From the NCBI GenBank assembly GCA_036756705.1, contig DAIOKN010000005.1, positions 1 through 64,000 of the forward strand: a stretch of DNA of 64,000 nucleotides, read 5' to 3'. The translations under genes and the position numbers were made by a program. Positions within the stretch are counted from its first letter, which is position 1. Each line of letters starts with the position of its first letter. Of this stretch, positions 52,025 to 59,144 are shown piece after piece. The DNA is from Caproicibacter sp002399225 (GTDB lineage Bacteria > Bacillota > Clostridia > Oscillospirales > Acutalibacteraceae). The notes beneath the pieces were generated by a model. The model was given only the letters and a program-made list of their open reading frames with translations, had not been told where the DNA came from and did not search any database.

Positions 52025-52056
52025 AACGCCCCGCAGCCTTGTGGGCGCGGAGCGTT
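52025..52056 (-). terminator. riboswitch-controlled terminator before thiT
   Basis: Minus strand AACGCTCCGCGCC...GGCTGCGGGGCGTT stem followed by TTTTTG, placed directly after the TPP aptamer: the expression platform. Confidence 0.85.
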
Positions 52057-52065
52057 AATTTCGTT

Positions 52066-52153
52066 TTCCTACGCTGGCATTATCCAGATCAGGTTATGGG
52101 TCTCAGGCGTCGCTTCGCCTGTTCTCAGCCGGGAAGATACCCAGCGCCCCCTA
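52066..52153 (-). ncRNA. TPP riboswitch (THI element) controlling thiT
   Basis: Minus-strand sequence has the conserved core: GGGGGCGCTGGG start, GCTGAGA, then ACCTGATCTGGATAATGCC and AGCGTAGG. These are the invariant parts of the thiamine pyrophosphate aptamer. When TPP is bound, the terminator downstream should form and thiT is turned off. Confidence 0.97.
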
Positions 52154-52169
52154 TTCAATTTGCAGACAT

Positions 52170-52198
52170 ATCATACAACAATGTTTAAGGTTTGTCAA
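52170..52198 (-). promoter_or_regulatory. promoter of the TPP riboswitch-thiT transcript
   Basis: Minus strand TTGACA (52198..52193), 17 bp, TATGAT (52175..52170), inside the 3' end of the upstream HAD gene. Confidence 0.8.
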
Positions 52199-52847
52199 CC
52201 AGACTGCCGGAAAGGCTTTCGACCGAATCGGTAAAAAATTTTGCGCCCTCGCGTTCCATTTCTTCCCGGGAACCGAACCCGTACAGAACGCCGATAAAAG
52301 CGGTTCCGGCGTTACGGGCGCCGGAAGCGTCGTATTTGGTGTCCCCGATCATCACGGTGCGGCCGGCCGGAACCCCGCAGTGAACCAGCGCGGGCCGGAT
52401 CAGGTATTCTTTTCCCCGGCCGGTCTCGGAATCGTCCGCCGCAGAAATAAAGTCGAACTTTTCCGTCAGGCCGAAATGATCGAGAATCCTCCGGGTCGGC
52501 GTGGTCGGCTTGGAGGTTACGACCGCAAGCTTCCGGCCGCTGCGCCGCAGTTCGGCCAGAAGCTGCGGAATGCCAGGGTAGACCTCGTTTTCAAAAGCGC
52601 CCTGCCGGGCGTAGTACCGGCGGTAGGCCTTGACAAACTCCGCGGCCGTTTCACGGGTCATCTGCGGGTACAGTTCCGCCAGCATGTTGAGCAGCGGCGG
52701 GCCGATGAACCTGCGCAGCGTACCGGAACCGGGAACCGGCATCCCGACGTGCCGGAACCCGGCCCTCAGCCCGTTCATGATTCCATGGGAGGAATTGGTC
52801 AGGGTCCCGTCGAGGTCGAACAGGGCCAAATCATAGCGAAGCTTCAT
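52185..52847 (-). CDS. HAD family phosphatase, PGP/Gph-like
   Basis: 220 residues: LFDLDGTLTNSSHG (motif I), helical cap, LAVVTSKPTTPTRRILDHFGL (motif II), and VMIGDTKYDASGARNAGTAFIGVLYGFG (motif IV), the pattern of phosphoglycolate phosphatase-like enzymes. Overlaps the thioesterase-like gene upstream by 4 bp. Substrate not known. Confidence 0.87.
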   Translation of the reverse strand: MKLRYDLALFDLDGTLTNSSHGIMNGLRAGFRHVGMPVPGSGTLRRFIGPPLLNMLAELYPQMTRETAAEFVKAYRRYYARQGAFENEVYPGIPQLLAELRRSGRKLAVVTSKPTTPTRRILDHFGLTEKFDFISAADDSETGRGKEYLIRPALVHCGVPAGRTVMIGDTKYDASGARNAGTAFIGVLYGFGSREEMEREGAKFFTDSVESLSGSLVDKP

Positions 52848-53236
52848 TTTGCCTCCGCATTTTTCCGGCTGTTCACCTTTTGCAGAAAACGCTCTTTTTT
52901 CACGCTGACGCGCTCGTGCGTCCCGGTCGCGATGACTCCGGCGTTGTCCCTGGCCTCCAGGCGGAAGCGGAAAATCCTCTTTTCATGCTCTTCTAACTCG
53001 GCGGTGACCGTCACCTTCTGCCCCGGGGCGGTCGGCGCCAGATGCTCTACGGTGATCTTTGAACCGACGGTCGTCTCGTCTTCGGCAAGGTACCCGGCGG
53101 CGACCTCCATCGCGGTATTTTCAAAGAAAGCCGAGACCGCCGGCGTCGCCAGCACCGGCAGCGCCCCGCTGCCCACGCGGGAAGCAAGCCTGGCTTCCGT
53201 CACGGTGAATTCTTTGGTCAATTTGGTGTCCGGCAT
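52844..53236 (-). CDS. hot-dog thioesterase of the fluoroacetyl-CoA thioesterase (FlK) type
   Basis: 130 residues, single hot-dog domain: GSGALPVLATPAVSAFFENTAM with Thr/Glu of the FlK-type active site, TTVGSKITVEHLAPTAPGQKV carrying His, and ATGTHERVSVKKERF at the end. Members hydrolyse small acyl-CoAs; real fluoroacetate use is unlikely. ATG at 53236 behind GCAGGAGG. Confidence 0.85.
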   Translation of the reverse strand: MPDTKLTKEFTVTEARLASRVGSGALPVLATPAVSAFFENTAMEVAAGYLAEDETTVGSKITVEHLAPTAPGQKVTVTAELEEHEKRIFRFRLEARDNAGVIATGTHERVSVKKERFLQKVNSRKNAEAK

Positions 53237-53398
53237 TGTAATTTCCTCCTGCAGCATGATATAATAATACGATTTCATCTTAAATTTCAGCGCGCCGTTC
53301 GCGGGCGCAAACCTCTGGATGGTGTTATTATAGCATATTCAAAACGGGATTGCATCCCTTTTATGGGGATGATACTTTTGCATAGGGAGGCGGCTTTA

Positions 53399-54181
53399 TT
53401 GCCGGAAAACCAATCTGCCCCGGCCGGGCGCGGCAGGATCTGCCTGATGGACGAGCTCCGTGGATTCGCTGTGTTCTGCATGATTTTTTACCATGGATTT
53501 TATACGTTCGGCTATCTGTTCGGCAATGACGTCGGCATCTATTTTTTCCGCTTTTTTATGCCTGCGGAACCGTTTTTCGCCGGGATGTTCCTCTTTATTT
53601 CGGGCGTTGCCTCCAACCTGACGCACTCCAATCTGGCGCGGGGCACCAGGCTGCTGGCCGTCGCGCTCGGCGTGACGCTCGTCACCTGGATTTTCGTGCC
53701 GGAAGACGTCATCACGTTCGGCGTGCTGCATTTTCTTTCGGCCTGCATGATTCTGTTCGGGTTTCTCAAGCCGCTGGCCGACCGGTACCGCTTTTCATGG
53801 GTGCCCGTCGTCCTCTGCTTTGCGCTTTATTTTCTGACCCGCGGCGTGCCGCGCGGTTACCTCGGGTACGGCCCGGGGCTTGGCCTTGCGCTGCCGCAGG
53901 GCCTTTACGTCTCCGCCTGGCTCGCGCCGCTCGGCTTCCCCGGCCCGGGGTTTGAAAGCTCCGATTACTTTCCCATGCTGCCGTGGGTCTTCGTGTTCGC
54001 GGCGGGCACTTTCGTCGGCAAGCTGGCGAAGGCGGGCAGAATTCCGGCGTTCGCCTACCGCCCGCAGGTGCCGCCCCTTTCCTGGTTCGGGCGGCATGCG
54101 CTGGTGCTGTACCTGGTGCACCAGCCGGTCATCTACGGGTTCTGCCTGCTGCTTAGGGCGTTGGTTTTCCGCCTTTCCTAA
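53399..54181 (+). CDS. DUF1624 / heparan-alpha-glucosaminide N-acetyltransferase-like membrane protein
   Basis: 260 residues with about seven membrane helices. MDELRGFAVFCMIFYHGFY opens the acyltransferase-like (YeiB/DUF1624) region, and FGRHALVLYLVHQPVIYGF ends it. May acylate a surface sugar; substrate unknown. The start is TTG at 53399 behind AGGGAGG; an ATG at 53363 lacks a ribosome site. Converges with a glyoxalase-family gene, overlapping by 4 bp. Confidence 0.82.
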   Translation: MPENQSAPAGRGRICLMDELRGFAVFCMIFYHGFYTFGYLFGNDVGIYFFRFFMPAEPFFAGMFLFISGVASNLTHSNLARGTRLLAVALGVTLVTWIFVPEDVITFGVLHFLSACMILFGFLKPLADRYRFSWVPVVLCFALYFLTRGVPRGYLGYGPGLGLALPQGLYVSAWLAPLGFPGPGFESSDYFPMLPWVFVFAAGTFVGKLAKAGRIPAFAYRPQVPPLSWFGRHALVLYLVHQPVIYGFCLLLRALVFRLS

Positions 54182-54570
54182 ACCCGCTGCGCGACGATCT
54201 CCACCCGGTTGCCGTCCGGGTCGAGGATGCAGCTTTCAAAGCGGCCGTCTTCCGTTTCGCGGGGCGCGTTGATAACGGGAACGCCGCTTTCCCGCATTTG
54301 CGCGGTCAGAGTTTCCACTTCTCTTTTCGTTTCCGCCTCAAACGCAAGGTGTGTGAATCCCGCGGCAAATTCCCGCCGAACGGTTTCGCCCAGCTCCTGG
54401 CGGTTCATCAGTTCCAGTTCCGCCCCGGAACCGAAGCGGAGAAAGCAAGTGGAAGCGCTTTTCGCCGCGTTGTCACATTCCGAGCCGGCCTTGCCGCCGA
54501 ACCAGCGGCAATAAAATTCACAGAGCCTTTTCAGATCCCGCGTATAAATCGCCACATGCGCAATTTTCAT
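54178..54570 (-). CDS. VOC (glyoxalase/bleomycin resistance) family protein
   Basis: 130 residues, two beta-alpha-beta-beta-beta units: MKIAHVAIYTRDLKRLCEFYCRWF, and later FTHLAFEAETKREVETLTAQM and ILDPDGNRVEIV. Metal positions are consistent with His5, Glu54 region, His in THLAF and Glu in RVEIV. Function (lyase, dioxygenase or binding) cannot be told. Good GGAGGG before the ATG. Confidence 0.88.
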   Translation of the reverse strand: MKIAHVAIYTRDLKRLCEFYCRWFGGKAGSECDNAAKSASTCFLRFGSGAELELMNRQELGETVRREFAAGFTHLAFEAETKREVETLTAQMRESGVPVINAPRETEDGRFESCILDPDGNRVEIVAQRV

Positions 54571-55110
54571 ACCGATCCCTCCGTTTTATTCCCGCGGGGC
54601 GCGGGAAAATGGCCCTGCGCCCCGCGGCGTTCTTTGTCTCTATTTTAACATATTCTTAGGAAAAAAGAACAAGAATTTTTAATCTTTTTTGTTAATTTTG
54701 AAGGACTTTTTTGTAAAAAGAAAAGCTCTTTCGCCCTTGGGCGGCAAGCCGGGGGCGAAAAAGCCTGTGAATTTATACCGTTTTCGGTTGAAATTTCTGG
54801 AAAAATGGATTATGGATTTTTGTACAGTGAAAAGGAAACGGCGGGGGGAGCAAAAAATCACCTGCTTTTCACGCGCGCCGGTGTATGGAATGAAGATTCC
54901 GTACCGGTGCTTTTTTGTGCCCTGCGGGCAGAAAGCAAGACACTGCCCGCAGGCGGCCTCATCCGGAAGATCCCATGAAAACGGTTCCGGCCGGAGGTCC
55001 CGCCCGAAACGGGGGGGTTCGGGCGAAAGTGCAAAGCGTGAAAAGAAGAGGAGATACCCCTTTAAAATTTCATTGGCCGCCGCCCGGGTGCGGGGGCCGC
55101 CGACAGAAAA
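54571..55110. other. hairpin-rich region without a credible gene
   Basis: Nothing here has both a ribosome site and a protein-like sequence. The stretch holds several strong inverted repeats on the plus strand: TTTCGCCC/GGGCGAAA (near 54730-54760), CCGGTGTATGGAAT/ATTCCGTACCGG (near 54880-54910, followed by a T-run), CCTGCGGGCAG/CTGCCCGCAGG (near 54922-54955), CGCCCGAA/TTCGGGCG (near 55003-55025). It may encode a structured RNA or be a decayed gene. No tmRNA, RNase P RNA, SRP RNA or 6S hallmark was seen. Confidence 0.45.
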
Positions 55111-55148
55111 GGCCGCGCGGATGCAGTAGACATCCGCGCGGCCTGATT
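55111..55148 (-). terminator. terminator of pta
   Basis: Perfect 13-bp stem GGCCGCGCGGATG / CATCCGCGCGGCC with a seven-base loop; TTTTCTG follows on the minus strand, just after the pta stop. Confidence 0.85.
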
Positions 55149-55170
55149 TTACCGGGTACGCACCAAGTTC

Positions 55171-56169
55171 TCAGTTGGCGCAGTTCTGAGCCTGAACGGC
55201 GGTAATGGCAACCACGCCGACGATATCCTCGGCTTTGCATCCGCGGGACAAGTCGTTGACCGGCTTTGCGATGCCCTGGAGGATTGGCCCGAAAGCATCC
55301 GCTTTTGCGAGGCGCTCCACCAGCTTGTAGCTGATGTTGCCGACGTTCAGATCCGGGAAGACCAGCACGTTCGCATGGCCCGCAACCTTGCTGCCCGGGG
55401 CCTTGGACTGGCCGACGGAGGGAACCAGCGCGGCGTCCGCCTGAATTTCGCCGTCGAGGAGCAGATCCGGAGCCTTTTCCTTGGCAAGCTTAGTTGCTTC
55501 CACCATTTTATCCACCAGCGCGTCCTTGCCGCTGCCTTTGGTGGAGAACGAAAGCATCGCGACCTTCGGCTCCGCGCCGACCAGGGTTTGGAACGAATGT
55601 GCGGAGGCGATGGCAATTTCGGAAAGATCTTCCGCACTCGGGTTAATGTTCAAAGCGCAGTCCGCAAAGACAAACGTGCCGTTTTCACCATATTCGCAGT
55701 TCGGAACATTGATGAGGAAGAAGCCGGAAACCAGCTTGGAGCCGGGAGCCGTGCGCACGATCTGAAGCGCCGGGCGCAGCGTGTTCGCGGTGGAGTGGCA
55801 TGCGCCGGAGACCATGCCGTCGGCAGCACCCTTTTTGACCAGCATCACGCCGAAGTAGGTCGCGTCCTTCATGGTTTCGTCCGCCTTTTCGGGGGTCATG
55901 CCCTTGGCCTTGCGCATCTCATAGAAGGTCTTGGCGTAATCGTCGTGCAGATCGGTATTCTGCGGATCGATGATCTTTGCACCGGAAAGATCCGCGCCGT
56001 TCGCGGCCTTCTTAATTTCCGCTTCATTTCCGAGCAGGATCACATTTGCAATTCCGCGCTTGAGCACCTCGGCGGCAGCCTTGATGACACGCGGGTCGGT
56101 CCCTTCCGGAAGAACAATTGTTTTTTTGTCGGCAGTTGCTTTTTGGATCATTTTGTCCATAAAATTCAT
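55171..56169 (-). CDS. pta: phosphate acetyltransferase
   Basis: Converts acetyl-CoA and phosphate to acetyl phosphate and CoA, the first step of fermentative acetate formation. 332 residues: TIVLPEGTDPRVIKAA near the N-terminus, GMVSGACHSTANTLRPALQI, SFSTKGSGKDALVDKMVEA, GHANVLVFPDLNVGNISYKLVERL. Start chosen at the ATG at 56169 to fit the family; ATGs at 56160 and 56205 are alternatives and none has a strong ribosome site. No acetate kinase gene is adjacent. Confidence 0.95.
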   Translation of the reverse strand: MNFMDKMIQKATADKKTIVLPEGTDPRVIKAAAEVLKRGIANVILLGNEAEIKKAANGADLSGAKIIDPQNTDLHDDYAKTFYEMRKAKGMTPEKADETMKDATYFGVMLVKKGAADGMVSGACHSTANTLRPALQIVRTAPGSKLVSGFFLINVPNCEYGENGTFVFADCALNINPSAEDLSEIAIASAHSFQTLVGAEPKVAMLSFSTKGSGKDALVDKMVEATKLAKEKAPDLLLDGEIQADAALVPSVGQSKAPGSKVAGHANVLVFPDLNVGNISYKLVERLAKADAFGPILQGIAKPVNDLSRGCKAEDIVGVVAITAVQAQNCAN

Positions 56170-56336
56170 GAGTGTTTGACATCCTCTCTTCACAAAGTCC
56201 TGCATAGGACAGATATTTCGCTTTTATTATACCCCTTTTGAGGGTGGAAAAAAAGAGGGGATCATTTTTTAGCGAAGGCTGGCGGCGCGGCAAAAAAGTT
56301 TTGCGAAGGCCGGCCGGAACCGGGGGAAGGGCGAAG

Positions 56337-56468
56337 ATGAAAGATTTAACGGCGGAAGAAAAGTGCGTGCGGCGGGCGGTGTCCTTTCTGAGCGGGGAAC
56401 CGGTTCTGCACGCGGATATGCTGGGGTTCCTCCTTTCGGATTTTTCAATCCGCTGGCTGACGCGCTGA
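56337..56468 (+). pseudogene. N-terminal remnant of a GNAT-type acetyltransferase (43 codons), or a small gene
   Basis: A 43-residue frame with an ATG and a GGAAGG ribosome site reads KDLTAEEKCVRRAVSFLSGE then PVLHADMLGFLL. The PVLHADML segment resembles the start of clostridial GNAT proteins (LLHxDMLE followed by RRG). The frame then stops and no GNAT core follows. Likely a truncated gene. Confidence 0.35.
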
Positions 56469-56535
56469 AAAAACAGGCGGAATTGTTACAAAAATAAAAA
56501 GTAAATGACAGTTTTGTCACTCCTGAATTTCCCTC

Positions 56536-56564
56536 TTTCATGGATCGTACGATTGGAGTATAAT
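56536..56564 (+). promoter_or_regulatory. promoter of the SGNH hydrolase operon
   Basis: TATAAT at 56559-56564 with a weak TTTCAT 17 bp upstream. Confidence 0.5.
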
Positions 56565-56627
56565 AAAATTAATAAGAAGCTATTCATGCTGCGGATGCAG
56601 TGAACAGGAAAGGAACCGGATATCGAT

Positions 56628-57479
56628 ATGCATTCTGTCAATGAAAAAGTATTGCGCCGGAAAAGAAGACGCAGGCGGCTTTTTCTGCGGCGGGTTGCTG
56701 CCTTTTTATGCCTTGCGCTGCTGCTGACCGCGGTGGCGGAGGGCACCATGGCGGTGATGAAGCATCTCTCCGGCCCTCGGGCGGTTTCCGCACCGCAGGT
56801 TTCGGCCGCCGTGTCCTCCAAGGCTTCGGCTGTTTCGCCGAAGCCGAAAGTTTCGTCGGCCGCGGGCGGAGCGCTGCCGGCCGGCCCCGCGCTGCCCGCC
56901 GCGGCCAAAACGCCGGCCGGATGGTTTTCGGACGCGCTCTTCATCGGGGATAGCCGCACCGAGGGCCTTAGAAATTACGACGGTCTCCCCGGCGCGACCT
57001 ATTATGCCGTTAAGGGTCTGATGGTCAGCACGGTTTATACCAAAAGAGTGATTCCCGTAAACGGGACGGACAAAACCGTCATGCAGGCGCAGGCGGAGCA
57101 TACGTTCGGGAAAATTTATGTTATGCTGGGCATTAACGAACTGGGGTGGTCCAGCATGCAGTCTTTTGTCACGGATTACAGGAAGATGGTGCGGGATTTG
57201 AAAAAAGACCACCCGAAGGCAAAAGTTTACCTCGAGTCGCTCTTTCCGGTTTCCGCGAAAAAATCAGAGGAGAACTCCGTTTATAAAAACGAAAGAATCG
57301 CGTCTTACAATCGGGCGATCCAGAAAATCGCAAAGCAGGAAAACATCGTTTTTATCGACACGGCGCAGGCGGTTTCCAAAGACGACGTTCTGCCGGCAGA
57401 TGCTTCGGTGGATGGAGTCCATCTGAATACCGAATACTGCGCTAAGTGGTGTGATTATTTGAAAATGCATATGGAATAG
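56628..57479 (+). CDS. secreted or membrane-anchored SGNH/GDSL hydrolase
   Basis: 283 residues. A very basic start (RRKRRRRRLFLRR) and one hydrophobic helix form a membrane anchor; a Ser/Ala/Pro linker follows (residues ~50-100). The catalytic domain has FIGDSRTEGL (Ser nucleophile), a Gly/Asn block YVMLGINELGW, and DGVHLNTEYC with the Asp-x-x-His pair. Such enzymes remove acyl groups from cell-wall or exopolysaccharides. 17 bp before a DUF4358 lipoprotein gene, which is a common pairing. Confidence 0.87.
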   Translation: MHSVNEKVLRRKRRRRRLFLRRVAAFLCLALLLTAVAEGTMAVMKHLSGPRAVSAPQVSAAVSSKASAVSPKPKVSSAAGGALPAGPALPAAAKTPAGWFSDALFIGDSRTEGLRNYDGLPGATYYAVKGLMVSTVYTKRVIPVNGTDKTVMQAQAEHTFGKIYVMLGINELGWSSMQSFVTDYRKMVRDLKKDHPKAKVYLESLFPVSAKKSEENSVYKNERIASYNRAIQKIAKQENIVFIDTAQAVSKDDVLPADASVDGVHLNTEYCAKWCDYLKMHME

Positions 57480-57496
57480 ACACGGAGGCTCAAGTT

Positions 57497-57958
57497 ATGA
57501 GAAAGGCAATTCTCAGCATTGCGGCAATTCTGCTGCTTTTGCTGCCGGGCTGCGCCGGCGGAAAAGGAAAAACGGTGGACGTGCAGAAAGTGGCGGACGG
57601 ACTCATCCACTCCGTCAAGTTTCAGGATCAGATGTCCGCGCTGAAACAGGATACGGCGCTGAAGCTGTACGGGATCGATTCCGGCGACGTTGTGAAAGCC
57701 GCCGTTTATGAAAGCACCGGCGCGACGGCGGAGGAAGTCGCCGCGTTTGAGGCAAAGGACGCCCAGGCCGCCGGCCGGGTGAAAAAGAAGGCGGAAGAGC
57801 GCATCAAGACCCAGAAAGCGGGGTTTCAGAACTACCAGCCTGCCGAGATGGCAAAGCTGAAAGACCCGGTGCTTGAAACAAAAGGCAACGAAGTGATCCT
57901 CTGTGTTTCCAATGACGATCAGGCAGCGAAGAAAGCCCTGGAAAAGCTCTTTTCCTGA
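57497..57958 (+). CDS. DUF4358 lipoprotein
   Basis: 153 residues. Signal peptide with lipobox LLPGC (Cys19). The remainder (KVADGLIHSVKFQDQMSALK, LKLYGIDSGDVVKAAVYESTGATAEEVAAFEAKD, then EVILCVSNDDQAAKKAL) is the DUF4358 pattern. Surface protein of unknown role, cotranscribed with the SGNH hydrolase. Confidence 0.85.
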   Translation: MRKAILSIAAILLLLLPGCAGGKGKTVDVQKVADGLIHSVKFQDQMSALKQDTALKLYGIDSGDVVKAAVYESTGATAEEVAAFEAKDAQAAGRVKKKAEERIKTQKAGFQNYQPAEMAKLKDPVLETKGNEVILCVSNDDQAAKKALEKLFS

Positions 57959-58015
57959 GGCCCGCTTTTGAAACGGCGCGCAGGGCCGCTCTTTTATGCC
58001 TGTTTTGAAAGAGTA

Positions 58016-58044
58016 TTGACAAAAACTATAAAATGAGGTAATTT
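58016..58044 (+). promoter_or_regulatory. promoter of the GntR leader
   Basis: TTGACA (58016-58021), 17-bp spacer, TAATTT (58039-58044). Confidence 0.6.
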
Positions 58045-58164
58045 ATAAAAGGCAGAATACGTTATACATCAGAAGTGTTGCGGATTACCCGCATTTTTAT
58101 AATGAGTTGGACAGACGGACAAACTGTGATCGGAATAAGGGATAAATTACCTGAACAGATGCTG

Positions 58165-58197
58165 GAAAGCTCTTTTTGTCTGGAGCTTTCTTTTTTT
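58165..58197 (+). terminator. intrinsic terminator in the GntR leader
   Basis: GAAAGCTC / GAGCTTTC stem (8 bp, 10-nt loop) followed directly by seven T. Confidence 0.8.
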
Positions 58198-58334
58198 ATT
58201 TTCAGGACACTCGCTTGCAGGAAAGGGATCTCTTTCGGACAGACGGCAGCCGTTTTAGGCAAAGTCTGCGCTGTGGGTGCGGTGCTGTTTTAGTATATTT
58301 GGAGATGAGACAATTGTCCGAGAGGCAGAAGAAA

Positions 58335-59009
58335 ATGATTACGACCATGCAGGATCAGGTTTATCAGATATTGAAAACAGAAATCTGTGAGGGCTGTTAT
58401 TCCCCCGGCCAGTGGCTGCAGGAGAAAGAGCTGAGCGCCCACCTCCATGTCAGCCGGTCTCCGGTAAGGGACGCGCTGCGCAAGCTGTCGAACGACGGCC
58501 TGGTGGAAATTATCCCGAACAAGGGAACTTTTGTGCGCGTGTTTACCGCGAGCGATATCAACGATGTGTATGAGTTCCGGGTGCTGGTCGAGTCCTATTC
58601 CATCCGCCAGTCCCCCAAAAATCTGACTCCAAAGCTGAGGGAAACCATCACGGCCTGCCTGAGCAATCTGCAGAGGACCTACAGGGACAACGACCGGAAA
58701 AACTATATTGAGTACGACACGGTTCTGCACGCTTTGATCATCAGCTTAAGCGGAAACGGTCTGATTGAATCGACTTATGAAAAGATCCATTCCCTGCTCC
58801 AGCCGTTCCGTATCTATTCGCTGGTGAGCCGGCAGCGGTTCGACGAGTCCATTGTGGAGCACGAGGGCATCGTCAAGGCGATTCTTGCCGGTGATGTCGG
58901 CCGGGCGGAAGAAATTAACCGGCAGCACCTCACGCTGGCAAAGGAGAAAGTGGTTGAGTATATCACGAGTGAAGAGTATCTTTCCAAATGCGTGCACACC
59001 GAACTGTAA
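58335..59009 (+). CDS. GntR family transcriptional regulator (FadR/FCD subfamily)
   Basis: 224 residues. N-terminal winged helix (DQVYQILKTEICEGCYSPGQ, then LQEKELSAHLHVSRSPVRDALRKLSNDGLVE) and a C-terminal FCD ligand domain (RVLVESYSIRQS ... EHEGIVKAILAGDVGRAEEINRQH). Starts at TTG 58314 or ATG 58305 are also possible; 58335 has AGAGG at good distance. It converges with the gluconate permease and aldolase genes, whose expression it may control; that is inference from proximity. Confidence 0.88.
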   Translation: MITTMQDQVYQILKTEICEGCYSPGQWLQEKELSAHLHVSRSPVRDALRKLSNDGLVEIIPNKGTFVRVFTASDINDVYEFRVLVESYSIRQSPKNLTPKLRETITACLSNLQRTYRDNDRKNYIEYDTVLHALIISLSGNGLIESTYEKIHSLLQPFRIYSLVSRQRFDESIVEHEGIVKAILAGDVGRAEEINRQHLTLAKEKVVEYITSEEYLSKCVHTEL

Positions 59010-59065
59010 GAGTGCAAATCGCCCGCAGCCGGGGGCTGCTTAGAACGGTGTTTAAGATCAAAAAC

Positions 59066-59097
59066 AAGGCGTCTGCCGGAAAAACGGCAGACGCCTT
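59066..59097. terminator. bidirectional terminator between GntR and gntP
   Basis: Perfect 13-bp stem AAGGCGTCTGCCG / CGGCAGACGCCTT with loop GAAAAA; TTTTAATTTTTT follows. Confidence 0.9.
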
Positions 59098-59144
59098 TTA
59101 ATTTTTTCATCTTCTTTTCACGCGCGGGGGAAAACCGCCGGCTC

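Larger units (their letters stand above)
57959..58334 (+). other. leader region upstream of the GntR gene with its own terminator
   Basis: About 375 bp without a convincing gene. It has a promoter (58016-58044), a small GCGG/CCGC hairpin (about 58078-58092), about 65 nt of unassigned sequence, then a full intrinsic terminator (58165-58197) some 140 bp before the regulator. Either a small RNA gene or an attenuated leader. Confidence 0.5.

Noticed and set aside
54689..55129. 146-codon plus-strand frame in the hairpin-rich gap
   Set aside because: TTG start without ribosome site, Arg/Lys-rich composition and no domain; the DNA is better explained by repeats.
55140..55200. GTGCG on the minus strand as a group II intron 5' end
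   Set aside because: No domain V sequence, no reverse transcriptase frame and no 3' AY end in a plausible place.
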